Assembly (NCBI RefSeq): GCF_001547995.1
Contig: NZ_AP014690.1
Span: 310,001 to 374,000 of the forward strand
DNA length: 64,000 nucleotides
Source: Asaia bogorensis NBRC 16594
GTDB lineage: Bacteria; Pseudomonadota; Alphaproteobacteria; Acetobacterales; Acetobacteraceae
Direction: 5' to 3'
A program made the position numbers and the translations under genes. Every line of letters begins with the position of its first letter. The first letter of the stretch is position 1. Under the pieces are notes generated by a model, which made no database searches, was not told where the DNA came from, and saw only the letters and a program-made list of their open reading frames with translations. Shown piece after piece: positions 17,990 to 27,027 of this stretch.

Positions 17990-18639
17990 CAGGGAATCCC
18001 GATCAGCTTGTGGGTTTGCAGGGACAGACGCCAGCGCGGGTGCTTCAGGCAGTAGGCGACGGCCTTGGCGGTATTGGCGATGCGATCCGGCCCGTCCATG
18101 GGTTGCAGCCAGAAATGCTCGAAATCCCAGCCCTCAAACAGCTCGGGGGGCAAGCTTTCCTGCGGAAAGACCAGCTTGAGTTCCTGGCCGGTCTGCTGCG
18201 TGACAACGCTGGACGGTTTTGGACTCACGCAGATCCAGTCGATCCCCTGAGGGGCGTTGATCGTGCCATTGCTCTCGATTGCAATCTCAAAGTCCGCTGC
18301 CTTGACAGCAGCGATCAGCGCGGGATCGATCTGCAAGAGCGGCTCGCCGCCTGTGAACACGACATAGCGTCCTGCCTGATCGCCCGCCTCGCTCTTCCAG
18401 CATTGCACAAGCGCCTCAGCCAGAGCGTCGGCTGTTGCGAAACGCCCGCCGCCTTCGCCATCTGTTCCGATGAAATCGGTATCACAGAACTGACAGGCCG
18501 CCTTGTGACGATCTTCTTCGCGACCCGACCAGAGATTGCATCCGGTAAAGCGGCAGAACACGGAGGCACGCCCGGTATGAGCCCCTTCTCCCTGCAGTGT
18601 CGCAAACATTTCCTTCACAGCGTATGGCATGCTCCGCAT
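17989..18639 (-). CDS. queE: 7-carboxy-7-deazaguanine synthase
   Basis: The 216-residue radical-SAM enzyme rearranges carboxytetrahydropterin to 7-carboxy-7-deazaguanine. The iron-sulfur motif is the expanded form C-x14-C-x2-C (cysteines flanking [14 protein letters not shown], then CQFC) near residues 34-52, the subclass that includes the Burkholderia enzyme. FTGGEPLLQ near 94, ESNG near 121 and VSPKP near 138 are further radical-SAM landmarks. The start could be 18639 or the ATG at 18630; neither has a good ribosome site. It leads the operon. FolE upstream at 8.7 kb would provide the pterin substrate for QueD. Confidence 0.94.
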   Translation of the reverse strand: MRSMPYAVKEMFATLQGEGAHTGRASVFCRFTGCNLWSGREEDRHKAACQFCDTDFIGTDGEGGGRFATADALAEALVQCWKSEAGDQAGRYVVFTGGEPLLQIDPALIAAVKAADFEIAIESNGTINAPQGIDWICVSPKPSSVVTQQTGQELKLVFPQESLPPELFEGWDFEHFWLQPMDGPDRIANTAKAVAYCLKHPRWRLSLQTHKLIGIP

Positions 18640-18696
18640 GTCGGCGAGGCGGGCTGTATATGCAAGTGAAAAAACAACGAATAAGGGGCGGTCGGG

Positions 18697-19701
18697 TTAT
18701 TTCGTTACCGGTGTAACGCCAGCGACCGGGGTGATGGGAATGGGCGGAGCATCCTTCATTTCCGAGACGTGCTGCACATACATCACATCCTTCGTGGTCA
18801 GCCAGATGCGGGTCTGATGCAGGAAACGCGCACCGAACAGGGCATGGTCGATATTATCTGCATCATCAATGGTCACCCACGCATTGCTGATACGGAAATC
18901 TGCCATATCGAGATGGTCGAATTGCTGATGATAGCTTGTAACCGTGTCATCTCCAACGGCCATGCTGTCCGTGCTTGACGGGTCTTTCTTGAGGTCGCGA
19001 CGGGTGATTCCGAGTTTCTCATGGGCCAGCGAATAGGGTAGCAGAACGTGGGATGAGCCTGTGTCGAAAATTGCCGGGATCGGTTTGCTGCCATCAATGG
19101 TGAATGTCAGGCGAACCTTGTTGTCGTCCCAGTCCCGTTCAATCGGTATCTTATGAACCGTTCCCTGCCAGTAGGGGGTGATATAGGGGCACCGGCGCAT
19201 GTCGAGCATGTACATCGCATGATGCGGCATATCGATCACCAGATCGGACGCCATCAGCAGCTCTGCGCCGAGCAGTCCGACAATGGGGGGCAACCCTTTG
19301 GGCGTTCGGGGCGCCATCGACTCTGTGAGGACAAATGCATGGTCGGTCGTGGCTCCGGAGCCCAGATCAAGCCTGTCGATGCGAACAACGGCGCTGCTTT
19401 CGATGCCATGCACACCTCTTACCTGAGCTGTCGCGCCTGTGTAGTTCAGGCTGAGCATGCTGGCATTTTTTTTGAAGATGACAGAGTTGAAAGCGCCGGT
19501 ATCGACCATGAACAATACGGGCTTGCCATCAATCCTGGCCTCGACAACCGGGATTGACGCCAGACTGCGCAGCCTCAGGCGGCCCAATGTCCGGATCTCG
19601 CAATGACCGGGCTGAAGCGGTGGCTGGTCATCGCACCCTGCCAGTAAGAGAGGGCCCATCATCAGGGGCAGGCAGCATATGAAGGTGTTTCTGCGGGACA
19701 T
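18697..19701 (-). CDS. Putative lipoprotein with two aspartic-protease motifs
   Basis: The 334-residue protein begins with a signal sequence ending LLLAGC, a lipobox, so it is probably a lipoprotein. It contains two retropepsin-type catalytic motifs in one chain: VDTGAFNS near residue 66 and FDTGSSHV near 210, each followed downstream by a hydrophobic-Gly segment (VGLLGAELLM, HALFGARFL). A single chain could therefore form the two-lobed active site that retroviral enzymes build as dimers. Bacterial proteins of this type are usually annotated retropepsin-like aspartic protease, mostly untested. The ATG at 19701 best fits the signal peptide; one at 19719 is possible. It lies 57 bases upstream of queE on the same strand. 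Confidence 0.8.
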   Translation of the reverse strand: MSRRNTFICCLPLMMGPLLLAGCDDQPPLQPGHCEIRTLGRLRLRSLASIPVVEARIDGKPVLFMVDTGAFNSVIFKKNASMLSLNYTGATAQVRGVHGIESSAVVRIDRLDLGSGATTDHAFVLTESMAPRTPKGLPPIVGLLGAELLMASDLVIDMPHHAMYMLDMRRCPYITPYWQGTVHKIPIERDWDDNKVRLTFTIDGSKPIPAIFDTGSSHVLLPYSLAHEKLGITRRDLKKDPSSTDSMAVGDDTVTSYHQQFDHLDMADFRISNAWVTIDDADNIDHALFGARFLHQTRIWLTTKDVMYVQHVSEMKDAPPIPITPVAGVTPVTK

Positions 19702-19927
19702 TTCGGCGCTCTTTACCAAGGCGGTTCGTCCAACTGTTACATGCGTTGCGATTGCTTGCCAGTCATGACGCGTTTTATTACTGCTGATCAGCCGGTGCCA
19801 CCGCTTTGCTGCGGGTCAGGACCGGGTTGTTTTCATGCCGGACTGAACTGCGCCTGAGCCCTGCCAATCGGGTGCGGCTTACTGGTATCGCTGCCAAATA
19901 TTTTCCGTCATGCGGGGAGAAGCTGGC

Positions 19928-20989
19928 ATGGGGTTCAGTCGTCATGATGCCGGAGGCCCGATGATTTCTTACCGATTACCCGCGAATCTATTGCCTGCGC
20001 TCCCTTCAAGCATGATCAGGCTATTGCTGCTGCTTGCCCTGATGGTACCGGTTGCCACCGTTCAGGCGCATGAGTTTGACATAACTGTCCTGGGGGCGGC
20101 CGGCGGGCTCGAGGATGGTAATCTGAGCGCCTATCTGGTCCGGGAAGCGGGAACGTCGTCCGGTGTGCTTCTGGATGCAGGCACAGTGCTCAACGGCATC
20201 GAAAAAGCCGATGCGGCCCATGCCTTCGATGGCCTGGATCTGGGCGCCGACCCATCAGCCTCACGCAGTGGGGTGATCCTCCATCGTGTGATCAAGGGCT
20301 ATCTGCTGAGCCATGCCCATCTCGATCATGTGGCAGGTCTGGTGGCCATCTCGCCTGAGGATCCGGGCAAGTCAGTCTATGCCCTGCCGTCGGTCCTGTC
20401 GGTGCTTCAGGAGGATCTGTTCAATCACCGTGTCTGGCCCAATCTGGGTGACAGAGGGTTGAAACCGGCTTTCGGGCTGCTTCACTATCATGACCTCACG
20501 CCGGGTCAGACAATGCCGCTCTCAGGAACGCCGCTGAGCGTCACGGCTTATCCGCTGAGTCATGGCGGGGTGGAATCCACGGCCTTTCTCCTCCATTCCG
20601 GTCAGGATGCCCTGCTTTATCTCGGGGATACCGGCCCGGATGCCATCGAACCGGGAGGCCATCTGGCGGCGCTCTGGCACGAGGTGGCCCCACTGGTAAG
20701 AACTGGCCATTTGCGCGGGATCATCATCGAATGTTCGTATGACAACCGACGGGCGGATAAACAGCTTTTTGGTCATCTGACGCCTCGATGGCTGCTGTCA
20801 GAGCTCGCCGCACTTCAGGCCCTTGCAGGCGTGTCCATGACGGGTTTTCCCGTTCTGGTTTCGCACATCAAGCCCCTGCTTGACGCCGGACCGACGGCGC
20901 AAACGCGTATCCGCAACGATCTGGATCGGGATAACCGGTTGGGATTTCATTTTACTCTGGCCAGACAGGGAATGACGCTGCGTCTTTGA
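19928..20989 (+). CDS. Class II 3',5'-cyclic-nucleotide phosphodiesterase, exported
   Basis: The product (353 residues from this start) has a hydrophobic signal segment (IRLLLLLALMVPVATVQA) followed by a metallo-beta-lactamase-like domain. The metal motif LLSHAHLDHVAGL, the spaced PLSHGGVESTAFLL and YLGDTGPD, and a late VSHIKP match class II cyclic nucleotide phosphodiesterases (yeast PDE1, Vibrio CpdP), which hydrolyse cAMP or cGMP. The signal peptide suggests periplasmic location, as for CpdP. ATG 19928 has GGGGAG before it but leaves a long N-region; ATG 20012 gives a compact signal peptide. The 220 bases upstream show no gene. Confidence 0.85.
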   Translation: MGFSRHDAGGPMISYRLPANLLPALPSSMIRLLLLLALMVPVATVQAHEFDITVLGAAGGLEDGNLSAYLVREAGTSSGVLLDAGTVLNGIEKADAAHAFDGLDLGADPSASRSGVILHRVIKGYLLSHAHLDHVAGLVAISPEDPGKSVYALPSVLSVLQEDLFNHRVWPNLGDRGLKPAFGLLHYHDLTPGQTMPLSGTPLSVTAYPLSHGGVESTAFLLHSGQDALLYLGDTGPDAIEPGGHLAALWHEVAPLVRTGHLRGIIIECSYDNRRADKQLFGHLTPRWLLSELAALQALAGVSMTGFPVLVSHIKPLLDAGPTAQTRIRNDLDRDNRLGFHFTLARQGMTLRL

Positions 20990-21103
20990 TGCTTTGGGAG
21001 TGCCTTTTATCAACAGCGAAAGTGTATGAGGAGGGTGGTTCGGGCAGCTCCCCCTGTCTTGAAAGCGCGAGCCAGGCAAAGGCGTGGCAGGTTGACGCCT
21101 GAT

Positions 21104-21229
21104 CTAGTCGTCCTGCTCTTCAAACAGGCCTGACCGGTTGATACGTCGTACCAGAAAGGCAGCCAGCAGCGGGCCGATCGCGTATGTCGCGAAGACAAAA
21201 CCGATCATGAAGTAATCGCCACCGTCCAT
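21104..21229 (-). CDS. 41-residue single-span membrane peptide
   Basis: This short minus-strand frame encodes 41 residues: a brief acidic start (MDGGDY), a hydrophobic span of about 20 residues (FMIGFVFATYAIGPLLAAFL), a positive VRRINR and an acidic end (FEEQDD). The charge pattern is that of a single-pass inner-membrane peptide with a cytoplasmic C-terminus. The ribosome site is weak (AAGCAGGC). It fills an otherwise empty gap between the phosphodiesterase and the ABC exporter and is antisense to neither. I know no function for it. Confidence 0.55.
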   Translation of the reverse strand: MDGGDYFMIGFVFATYAIGPLLAAFLVRRINRSGLFEEQDD

Positions 21230-21423
21230 GCCTGCTTGCTTGTCCCGCACAATGAACAGCAATCATAGCCGACTCTACCGTCGTGAATCCATCTCAAGAC
21301 CTCGTCTGCCGCCGCAGGACACCGGATTTTGTCCGGAACGGAATGCATCGCGCGCGCCCGCTCTTGGAGGAAGGCGGCGGAGCAGGTAGAGCTTTCCTCC
21401 TGATCCAGCGAAGAGCAAGAAGC

Positions 21424-22275
21424 ATGAACACAATCAAGGCAGAGTCAGGTCGAAAAGAGCCTATCCTCGATCTGTTCCCCCTGACCGCCGCCGGACGTTT
21501 CAGGGCAGCCCTGGCCGATTTGCGTGCAGGGCTACGCCTGTTGCCCCTTGCGATGATGCTCGGTTGGCTCGATATCAAGATGCGATATCGTGGTTCGATG
21601 CTGGGGCCGTTCTGGTTGACCATCACCACTGCCGTCATGGTGGCAGCGCTCGGCTTTCTCTATGCCGAACTCTTCAACATGGTCATCAAGGATTATCTGC
21701 CCTTTCTCGCGCTGTCGCTGGTGTTGTGGGGGTATATCTCAACACTGATCGGAGAAAGCACGACAGTATTTTCTCAGGAAAGTCGCATGATCCAGGCGGC
21801 ACGTATGCCGTTCAGTGTCTTTGCCCTGCAGGCCATCACGCGCAATATCCTTGTTCTGCTGCATAATGCGGTGGTCGTGCTGGTCGTGTTTCTCATCTTC
21901 CATGTGACACCGCTTCATATCTGGCTGGTTCTGCCAGCACTGGCACTCTGGCTGGTGGACAGCTTCGCACTGATGCTGTGTCTGGGTCTGTTGGGGGCGC
22001 GCTTTCGCGATATCCCTCCCATTGTGCAATCCCTGCTTCAGGTGTTCTTTTTTATCACCCCCATCATCTGGCGCCCCGAACTGGTCGGGACGCTCCAGCA
22101 TTGGATATTGCTCGACCCGTTCTATTCGCTGATCGCCATCATGCGCACGCCGCTGCTGGGAGAACCAACCCCTCTTGCCCTGTGGGAGGTCGCCCTGGCG
22201 CATAGCGCTGTTCTGATCGGTTTTGCGGTTCTCGTCTTCACGCGCTTTCGCGCACGCATCGCGTACTGGGTTTGA
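21424..22275 (+). CDS. ABC-2 type polysaccharide/polyol-phosphate export permease
   Basis: The 283-residue protein has the six-helix ABC-2 layout of KpsM, Wzm and Tag[21 protein letters not shown] before the first helix (near 43-62), helices through residues 65-260, [30 protein letters not shown] (the typical R-FRD-I..I segment) and a late FYSLI.I.R.PLLG. It would form the channel of an exporter carrying lipid-linked polysaccharide across the inner membrane. ATG 21424 follows GAAGAGCAAGAAGC; upstream open codons look non-coding. The ATPase gene starts two bases after its stop, so they form one operon. Confidence 0.88.
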   Translation: MNTIKAESGRKEPILDLFPLTAAGRFRAALADLRAGLRLLPLAMMLGWLDIKMRYRGSMLGPFWLTITTAVMVAALGFLYAELFNMVIKDYLPFLALSLVLWGYISTLIGESTTVFSQESRMIQAARMPFSVFALQAITRNILVLLHNAVVVLVVFLIFHVTPLHIWLVLPALALWLVDSFALMLCLGLLGARFRDIPPIVQSLLQVFFFITPIIWRPELVGTLQHWILLDPFYSLIAIMRTPLLGEPTPLALWEVALAHSAVLIGFAVLVFTRFRARIAYWV

Positions 22276-22277
22276 AC

Positions 22278-23042
22278 ATGACCAGAGTTCTTGTAGATGG
22301 CCTCTCGCTCAGTTTTCCGGTCTATCACGCGGACAGCCGAACCCTGAAACGCTCCATGGCCCGGGCTGTGGCCAACCGGTCGGTTCATCGCGCGGGAAGT
22401 GCCCTCATCGAGGATGCCCGTCATCGCGTTACAGTAGACGTGCTCAGGGACGTTACCTTTGGCTTGCAGAGCGGTGAGCGGCTCGGTTTGATCGGTGGCA
22501 ATGGTGCTGGCAAGACGACCCTGCTGCGGGCGCTGGCCGGTATTTATGAGCCTGTTGCAGGCCGGGTGCGCATCCGCGGTACGATCGGTACGCTTCTTGA
22601 TACCCAGCTCGGCATGAACATGGAGCTGACAGGCCTGGAGAACGTGCGACTGCGCTGCCTCTCTCATGGCATGAGCGGCGCGGGGACGAAATCCGTGCTC
22701 GAGAATGTCGCCGAATTCGCCGAACTGGGTGACTTCATCGCCCTGCCAGTCAAGACCTACAGCAGCGGCATGCTGGTGCGTCTGGCTTTTGGGCTTGCGA
22801 CAGCCATCACGCCCGACGTGCTGCTGATGGATGAATGGTTCATGGCGGGTGACATCACCTTCATGGAAAAGGCGAAAAAGCGTCTGGAAGCGCTCGTACA
22901 GGACGCGGATGTGCTCATCATGTCATCGCATCAACCCGAAATTATGCGTAAATGGTGCACGCGTTTGATCTGGCTTGAGGAAGGGCGTATCCGCCTCGAT
23001 GGTCCATCCAGCGCGGTGCTGGATGCCTATCTCGCGACATGA
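22278..23042 (+). CDS. ABC exporter ATPase, Wzt/KpsT-like
   Basis: This 254-residue ATPase powers the permease encoded just before it. Walker A is GGNGAGKTT near residue 75, the signature [14 protein letters not shown] near 160, Walker B DVLLMDEW and the switch SSHQPE near 217. The N-terminal [13 protein letters not shown] region is typical of Wzt/TagH-type exporters. It lacks the C-terminal carbohydrate-binding domain that long Wzt proteins use to select O-antigen, so it is the short KpsT-like form. No glycosyltransferase genes are adjacent, so the exported polymer is unknown. Confidence 0.88.
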   Translation: MTRVLVDGLSLSFPVYHADSRTLKRSMARAVANRSVHRAGSALIEDARHRVTVDVLRDVTFGLQSGERLGLIGGNGAGKTTLLRALAGIYEPVAGRVRIRGTIGTLLDTQLGMNMELTGLENVRLRCLSHGMSGAGTKSVLENVAEFAELGDFIALPVKTYSSGMLVRLAFGLATAITPDVLLMDEWFMAGDITFMEKAKKRLEALVQDADVLIMSSHQPEIMRKWCTRLIWLEEGRIRLDGPSSAVLDAYLAT

Positions 23043-23167
23043 GACAAGGTCGCGTGGTGCCCGGGGCTGAGGCAGGGCGCCTCGGCCCGGCATGATCGGT
23101 CGATCAATGGGTAATACGCGCACGATGGCAGCGTAATGCACCATTTTCTCATATTTTCATGGGAAAG

Positions 23168-23244
<77 letters not shown>

Positions 23245-23340
23245 ATGGAGCGTTTCCGCTCCGGCGACCGTGTCGGAGGAGGCTTGTAGCGACCTCGTCT
23301 TCGGTGAAGGGGGAACTACCAGCCCTCATTGTGTTTGGCA

Positions 23341-23390
23341 ACAGGGGGAAAGAAAGAATTTTGCATTTTCTTCCCCTTGCCCCTGTTTTC
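23341..23390. terminator. Imperfect hairpin between exporter/tRNA region and PI-PLC gene
   Basis: ACAGGGG (23341) pairs with CCCCTGT (23380), followed by TTTT on the plus strand. An alternative inner stem pairs GGGGAAaGAAA with TTTCTTCCCC. It could end the exporter transcript, or on the minus strand the first phospholipase gene. The pairing is clear but neither T run is strong. Confidence 0.4.
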
Positions 23391-23409
23391 CTGTGTTCCG
23401 GGGCGGCGC

Positions 23410-24636
23410 TCAGAGTTTGGGCGCGGTGGGTTCCAGCGCCGAATCGCGGCAGGAAGCAGGGGCATTGACCGGGTTGCAACGCATCATGGCCCCACCCGGA
23501 AATGACACGCTGTAATCGTGCCAGCGGGCAGGGGCATAAAGCGGATAATCCGTGCTGATCAGCTGTGCACCATCCTCAAACGCGGTCTGGCGACGAGCAA
23601 GGTCGTTGTGACGCGCCTCCAGCGTATCGCCATCGGCACGTGTTCTAATGAGATAACCTTGTCGGACCAGATCGGGCACGATCTTTGCCGCTTTGGCATT
23701 ATCTACCGCCTCGAAATCACCGACCTTCTTGCCTACAAAACCTTCGTTGATTTCGGTAAAGGCACATGTCGGCTCGCCGGGCCTGCCATTGGGAAAGATC
23801 AGCCGTCCCTTGAGCGCTGGGTGCCCTACCAGATAGCGCGCAGTGTCATGAGGGCGCTCGAACACGAAGACAATCTTGCCCCGGGCTTTGGCGAGGCTGG
23901 GCCAGCCTTTGCTGCGTATGGCGGTGTTCAGGTCAGGCGCGTCACCACGCACATCATCGGGCGCCAGAATGCGGTTGCGTCCGAAAACTTCCAGCAGCTC
24001 GGCGTCAAGACGGTCATAGGTGGCCGGAGTGAAAATTTCAGGCTGCGTGAAGGGGACTTTTCCCGGTGGCGCAGATTGCTTCGTCTCCAGATCGACGAAA
24101 ATCGGCAAATGCCCCGGATGCGCGTCTGACCAGGTGCGAATGATGCCAAGGCAGGCCTTGAGCGGCTGGCAGGTCGAACGCTGGTCGATATCGACGATAT
24201 GCATGACCTTGAAGTCATTGCCTTGCATGATGGCTGGATCGACAGGATCGGCCTCCGGGGTGAGGCCTGCCTTGCGCAGCCAGTCGGGACCCTTGGGATG
24301 GGCATAACGCCCGCCCTTCATGTCGGCATAAAGGTCGAGCTCGATTTGCCTGATACCGTGATCGAACTGCACGGCAAGCGGCGCGTGCTGATAGTCGAGC
24401 GTGATTGCGGCGTCAGGAGCGACTTTTGAAAGCCACTGCATGGTGACGGGCGACATGGCGGCACGGTAGGAATTATGTGTGCCAATCACCTGAATTTCGT
24501 TGAGGTGAACCGTCTCGTCGGGCGATGCCGGCACGGCGCCTGGCGCATTCTGCGCATGACCGGACGATGAGAGTACCGTGAGCGCGGAGGCGGCGAGAAA
24601 AAGAGATAAGCGTTTCATGAACATGTCTCGGATCAT
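23410..24636 (-). CDS. Secreted Ca-dependent PI-PLC-like phosphodiesterase (copy 1)
   Basis: The 408-residue product has a Sec signal peptide (MKRLSLFLAASALTVLSSSGHAQ) and then a phosphatidylinositol-specific phospholipase C catalytic barrel of the bacterial PI-PLC-C1 type. Motifs include IQVIGTHNSYR with the first catalytic His near residue 54, a QIELDLYAD metal segment, HIVDIDQRSTC near 145 and FVDLETKQ near 178. It would act outside the cytoplasm on inositol phospholipids or related phosphodiesters. Starts at 24636, 24624 or 24618 are possible. It lies about 100 bases downstream of a close paralogue, probably on one transcript. The inositol catabolic genes at 52-63 kb are a possible metabolic partner, which is inference. 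Confidence 0.82.
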   Translation of the reverse strand: MIRDMFMKRLSLFLAASALTVLSSSGHAQNAPGAVPASPDETVHLNEIQVIGTHNSYRAAMSPVTMQWLSKVAPDAAITLDYQHAPLAVQFDHGIRQIELDLYADMKGGRYAHPKGPDWLRKAGLTPEADPVDPAIMQGNDFKVMHIVDIDQRSTCQPLKACLGIIRTWSDAHPGHLPIFVDLETKQSAPPGKVPFTQPEIFTPATYDRLDAELLEVFGRNRILAPDDVRGDAPDLNTAIRSKGWPSLAKARGKIVFVFERPHDTARYLVGHPALKGRLIFPNGRPGEPTCAFTEINEGFVGKKVGDFEAVDNAKAAKIVPDLVRQGYLIRTRADGDTLEARHNDLARRQTAFEDGAQLISTDYPLYAPARWHDYSVSFPGGAMMRCNPVNAPASCRDSALEPTAPKL

Positions 24637-24740
24637 TTGGCCTGGACATGAAGAAATGAAGCAAGAGGCGGAAATATCGGCATGACATTCCCGCCGTCAT
24701 CAAAGATTAACAGACCAGCGTGACGCCGGCGCCGAGTGCC

Positions 24741-25988
24741 TTATGGCTCAAGAGCCGGAGAGCGGCAGGAGGCTGGCGCATTGACCGGGTTGCATCGGGC
24801 CACCAGCCCATGCCCGAACCCGACCGAGTAGTTGTGCCAGGGCGCTGGCTCGAAGGTCGGATAATCGGTGCTGATCAACTGTGCGCCGGATGAAAAAGCC
24901 ACGTCACGACGCTCAAGCGCATTCTGACGCGCCTCGATCGTGTTGGCATCGGCCCGGGTGCGCACGAGATAGCCCTGTTTCACGAGGGCAGGGATGGTCG
25001 TTGCCGCTGCCTTGTTGTCCACCGCATCGCTGCCATTGCCCTTGGCCCCGATGAATCCCTCATTCACTTCGGTAAAGCCGCAATCCGCATCGCCGGGATG
25101 TGCATTGGTGAACACGATACGATTGCGCAGGGCCGGGTGATCCTGGACGTAGCGCGCCGTGTCATGCGGGCGATCGAACAGGAACACGATTTTGCCCCGT
25201 GCCTGTGACAGTGCAGGCCAGCCATGCTTTCTGACCCCTTCATCGAGTGTCGGGGCATCGCCACGCACGTCATCGGGGGTGATGATGCGGTCGCGACCGA
25301 AAACTGCCACCAGTTCGGCGTCGAGCCGGTCATACGTGGCTGGTGTGAAAACTTCAGGAGGCGTGAAGGGCAGTTTGCCTCCGCCGAAAGGGATATCCTG
25401 CTTGGTTTCCAGATCGATGAAGACCGGCACATGGTTGGGGTGGGCGTCCGACCATGCCCTGATCTGTTCAAGACAGGCGCGGAAAGGCTGGCAGCTCGAT
25501 CTCTGATCGATATCGACAATATGCATCACCTTAAAATCCGTGCCTTGCATGGCCTGTGCCGGGGTCGGATCGGCATCGGGTGTCAGCCCTGCCTTTCGCT
25601 CCCATTCGGCACCTTTGGGATGGGCATAACGGCCGCCTTGCGTATCGGCATAGATGTCGATCTCGAGTTGGCGGACACCGTGATCGAGTTGGGCTGTCAG
25701 GGTGTCGTGATGATAATCGAGTGCAATCGCGGCCTGAGGGGAGAGGCTGGTCAGCCATTGCAGTGTCATCGGCGAGATATCGCGCCGATATGAATTATGG
25801 GTGCCGATCACCTGGATCTGATTGACATGTACGGCGTCGTCCACGGCGTGCGAGATTGCGTGCGTTTCCAACGGGGCATGATCTTGGGCCCATGATGCCG
25901 GGGCAGAGGCAAATCCCACGGTAAGCCCCGAGACAAGCATCGTGTGGCTGATCGTTGGAAATGAATGAAGTAGGTGGCGAAAGCGCAT
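24741..25988 (-). CDS. Secreted Ca-dependent PI-PLC-like phosphodiesterase (copy 2)
   Basis: This 415-residue paralogue shares about two thirds of its residues with the neighbouring copy over the catalytic region by eye, including IQVIGTHNSYR, HIVDIDQRS, the DLETKQ metal segment, PATYDRLDAEL, the C-terminal ARWHDYS/APWHNYS and CNPVNAPASCR. The signal peptide runs from MRFRHLLHSF to about ASWAQ. ATG 25988 is chosen for CAGGATC upstream and the signal peptide; an ATG at 26036 gives an unlikely N-terminus. Both copies keep the catalytic His residues, so neither looks inactive. As first gene of the pair it carries the promoter in the gap upstream. Confidence 0.82.
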   Translation of the reverse strand: MRFRHLLHSFPTISHTMLVSGLTVGFASAPASWAQDHAPLETHAISHAVDDAVHVNQIQVIGTHNSYRRDISPMTLQWLTSLSPQAAIALDYHHDTLTAQLDHGVRQLEIDIYADTQGGRYAHPKGAEWERKAGLTPDADPTPAQAMQGTDFKVMHIVDIDQRSSCQPFRACLEQIRAWSDAHPNHVPVFIDLETKQDIPFGGGKLPFTPPEVFTPATYDRLDAELVAVFGRDRIITPDDVRGDAPTLDEGVRKHGWPALSQARGKIVFLFDRPHDTARYVQDHPALRNRIVFTNAHPGDADCGFTEVNEGFIGAKGNGSDAVDNKAAATTIPALVKQGYLVRTRADANTIEARQNALERRDVAFSSGAQLISTDYPTFEPAPWHNYSVGFGHGLVARCNPVNAPASCRSPALEP

Positions 25989-26406
25989 CGACAGATCCTG
26001 AAAAGGCAGGGAATGACGCGGCGCATCAAAGAGCATTGCAGAAGGACCGACTACTTAAAACGGGGAAGTCATCAAGAATTCATCGAACAGAATTCAATTC
26101 GACATATAGTGTTGGTCTCGGGTTGATGCGTGACTGGTTGATAATGCAGCTCTAGCAGGCAGTGAACTGTACTGCCGCGGATCGATACGCATGGGAGAGA
26201 CCTGCAAAGGCCCGCACGCAGGCAAGGTTATTCAGAACGCATCACGCGTTGCCTGGCGATTGATCGGGCACGAGCTGGGGTTGTCATCGCGTCAAATGGA
26301 ATGGTCTTTGTGCGGTCTGTATATGCCCACCCGGGCTGGAGGCCGGTATTTTATCGAGTCGCTCGGCAGGATAGAGAACCGGGGGTAGTATGAAGGGCAA
26401 GAGAAC
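25989..26406. other. Intergenic region between divergent phospholipase and methyltransferase genes
   Basis: Near the phospholipase gene the gap contains an AT-rich stretch with two spaced GAATTC boxes (26078-26102), likely promoter DNA. A 65-codon plus-strand frame at 26191-26388 has no ribosome site and an unremarkable product, and I do not call it. Nothing else is recognisable. Confidence 0.4.
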
Positions 26407-27027
26407 ATGGAGCGTCGTCAGGATTACTGGGACAGGGTCTATACGGACAAACCCTCGACAGGCTGTAGCTGGTACGAGCCCTATCCAACCCTGTCGCTTG
26501 ACCTGATTATGCAAGCGGCCCCCGGGAAGGGGCCGGTAATCGATATCGGGGGCGGGGCCTCATTCTTGCCCGATAGGCTTCTTGAAGCTGGATTTTCCGA
26601 GGTCACGAGCCTCGATCTTTCTGCTGTCGCCCTGTCTGGTGTTGCCAGACGGCTCGCGCCTTTCGGCACGCGGCATCATGTGATTGTCGCTGATGTCACG
26701 GCATGGTCGCCAGACAGGCACTACACGGTCTGGCACGACCGCGCGGCGCTGCATTTCCTGACAGAAGCCGCCGATCAGGCACGCTACGTTGCCGCCTTGC
26801 GATCAGCTCTCCTGCCCGGTGGCATTGCAGTCATAGGCGGTTTTTCCCCAGATGGGCCCCTTCGCTGTTCCGGCCTGCCTGTCATGCGTTATGACAGCGC
26901 ATCGCTGTGTGCCCTGTTGGGGAAAGATTTTACCCTGCTCCGAACGGTCGATCACTTACATGAAACGCCGAACGGCACGATTCAGGCGTTTCAGTTCAAT
27001 GTTTTCTCAAGAAAGCATGAACGATGA
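26407..27027 (+). CDS. Class I SAM-dependent methyltransferase
   Basis: The 206-residue protein has a class I methyltransferase fold: YWDRVYTDK near the N-terminus, the SAM motif VIDIGGGASFLPD near residue 44, SLDLSAVAL near 68 and a WHDRAALHFL motif near 110 (the D/N-PPY-equivalent position). WHDRA.LHFL and the short helical insertion are typical of small thiopurine/tellurite-type methyltransferases annotated only as class I SAM-dependent. The substrate is unknown. A GGCAAGAG site precedes the ATG. Its stop overlaps the start of the broken LprI-like gene by four bases. Confidence 0.85.
   Translation: MERRQDYWDRVYTDKPSTGCSWYEPYPTLSLDLIMQAAPGKGPVIDIGGGASFLPDRLLEAGFSEVTSLDLSAVALSGVARRLAPFGTRHHVIVADVTAWSPDRHYTVWHDRAALHFLTEAADQARYVAALRSALLPGGIAVIGGFSPDGPLRCSGLPVMRYDSASLCALLGKDFTLLRTVDHLHETPNGTIQAFQFNVFSRKHER

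Noticed and set aside
18640-18696. preQ1 riboswitch ahead of the queECD operon
   Set aside because: The gap is only 57 bases and lacks the A-rich tail and C-rich loop of preQ1 aptamers.
26191-26388. 65-codon plus-strand frame before the methyltransferase
   Set aside because: No ribosome site, no recognisable features and near-random composition.
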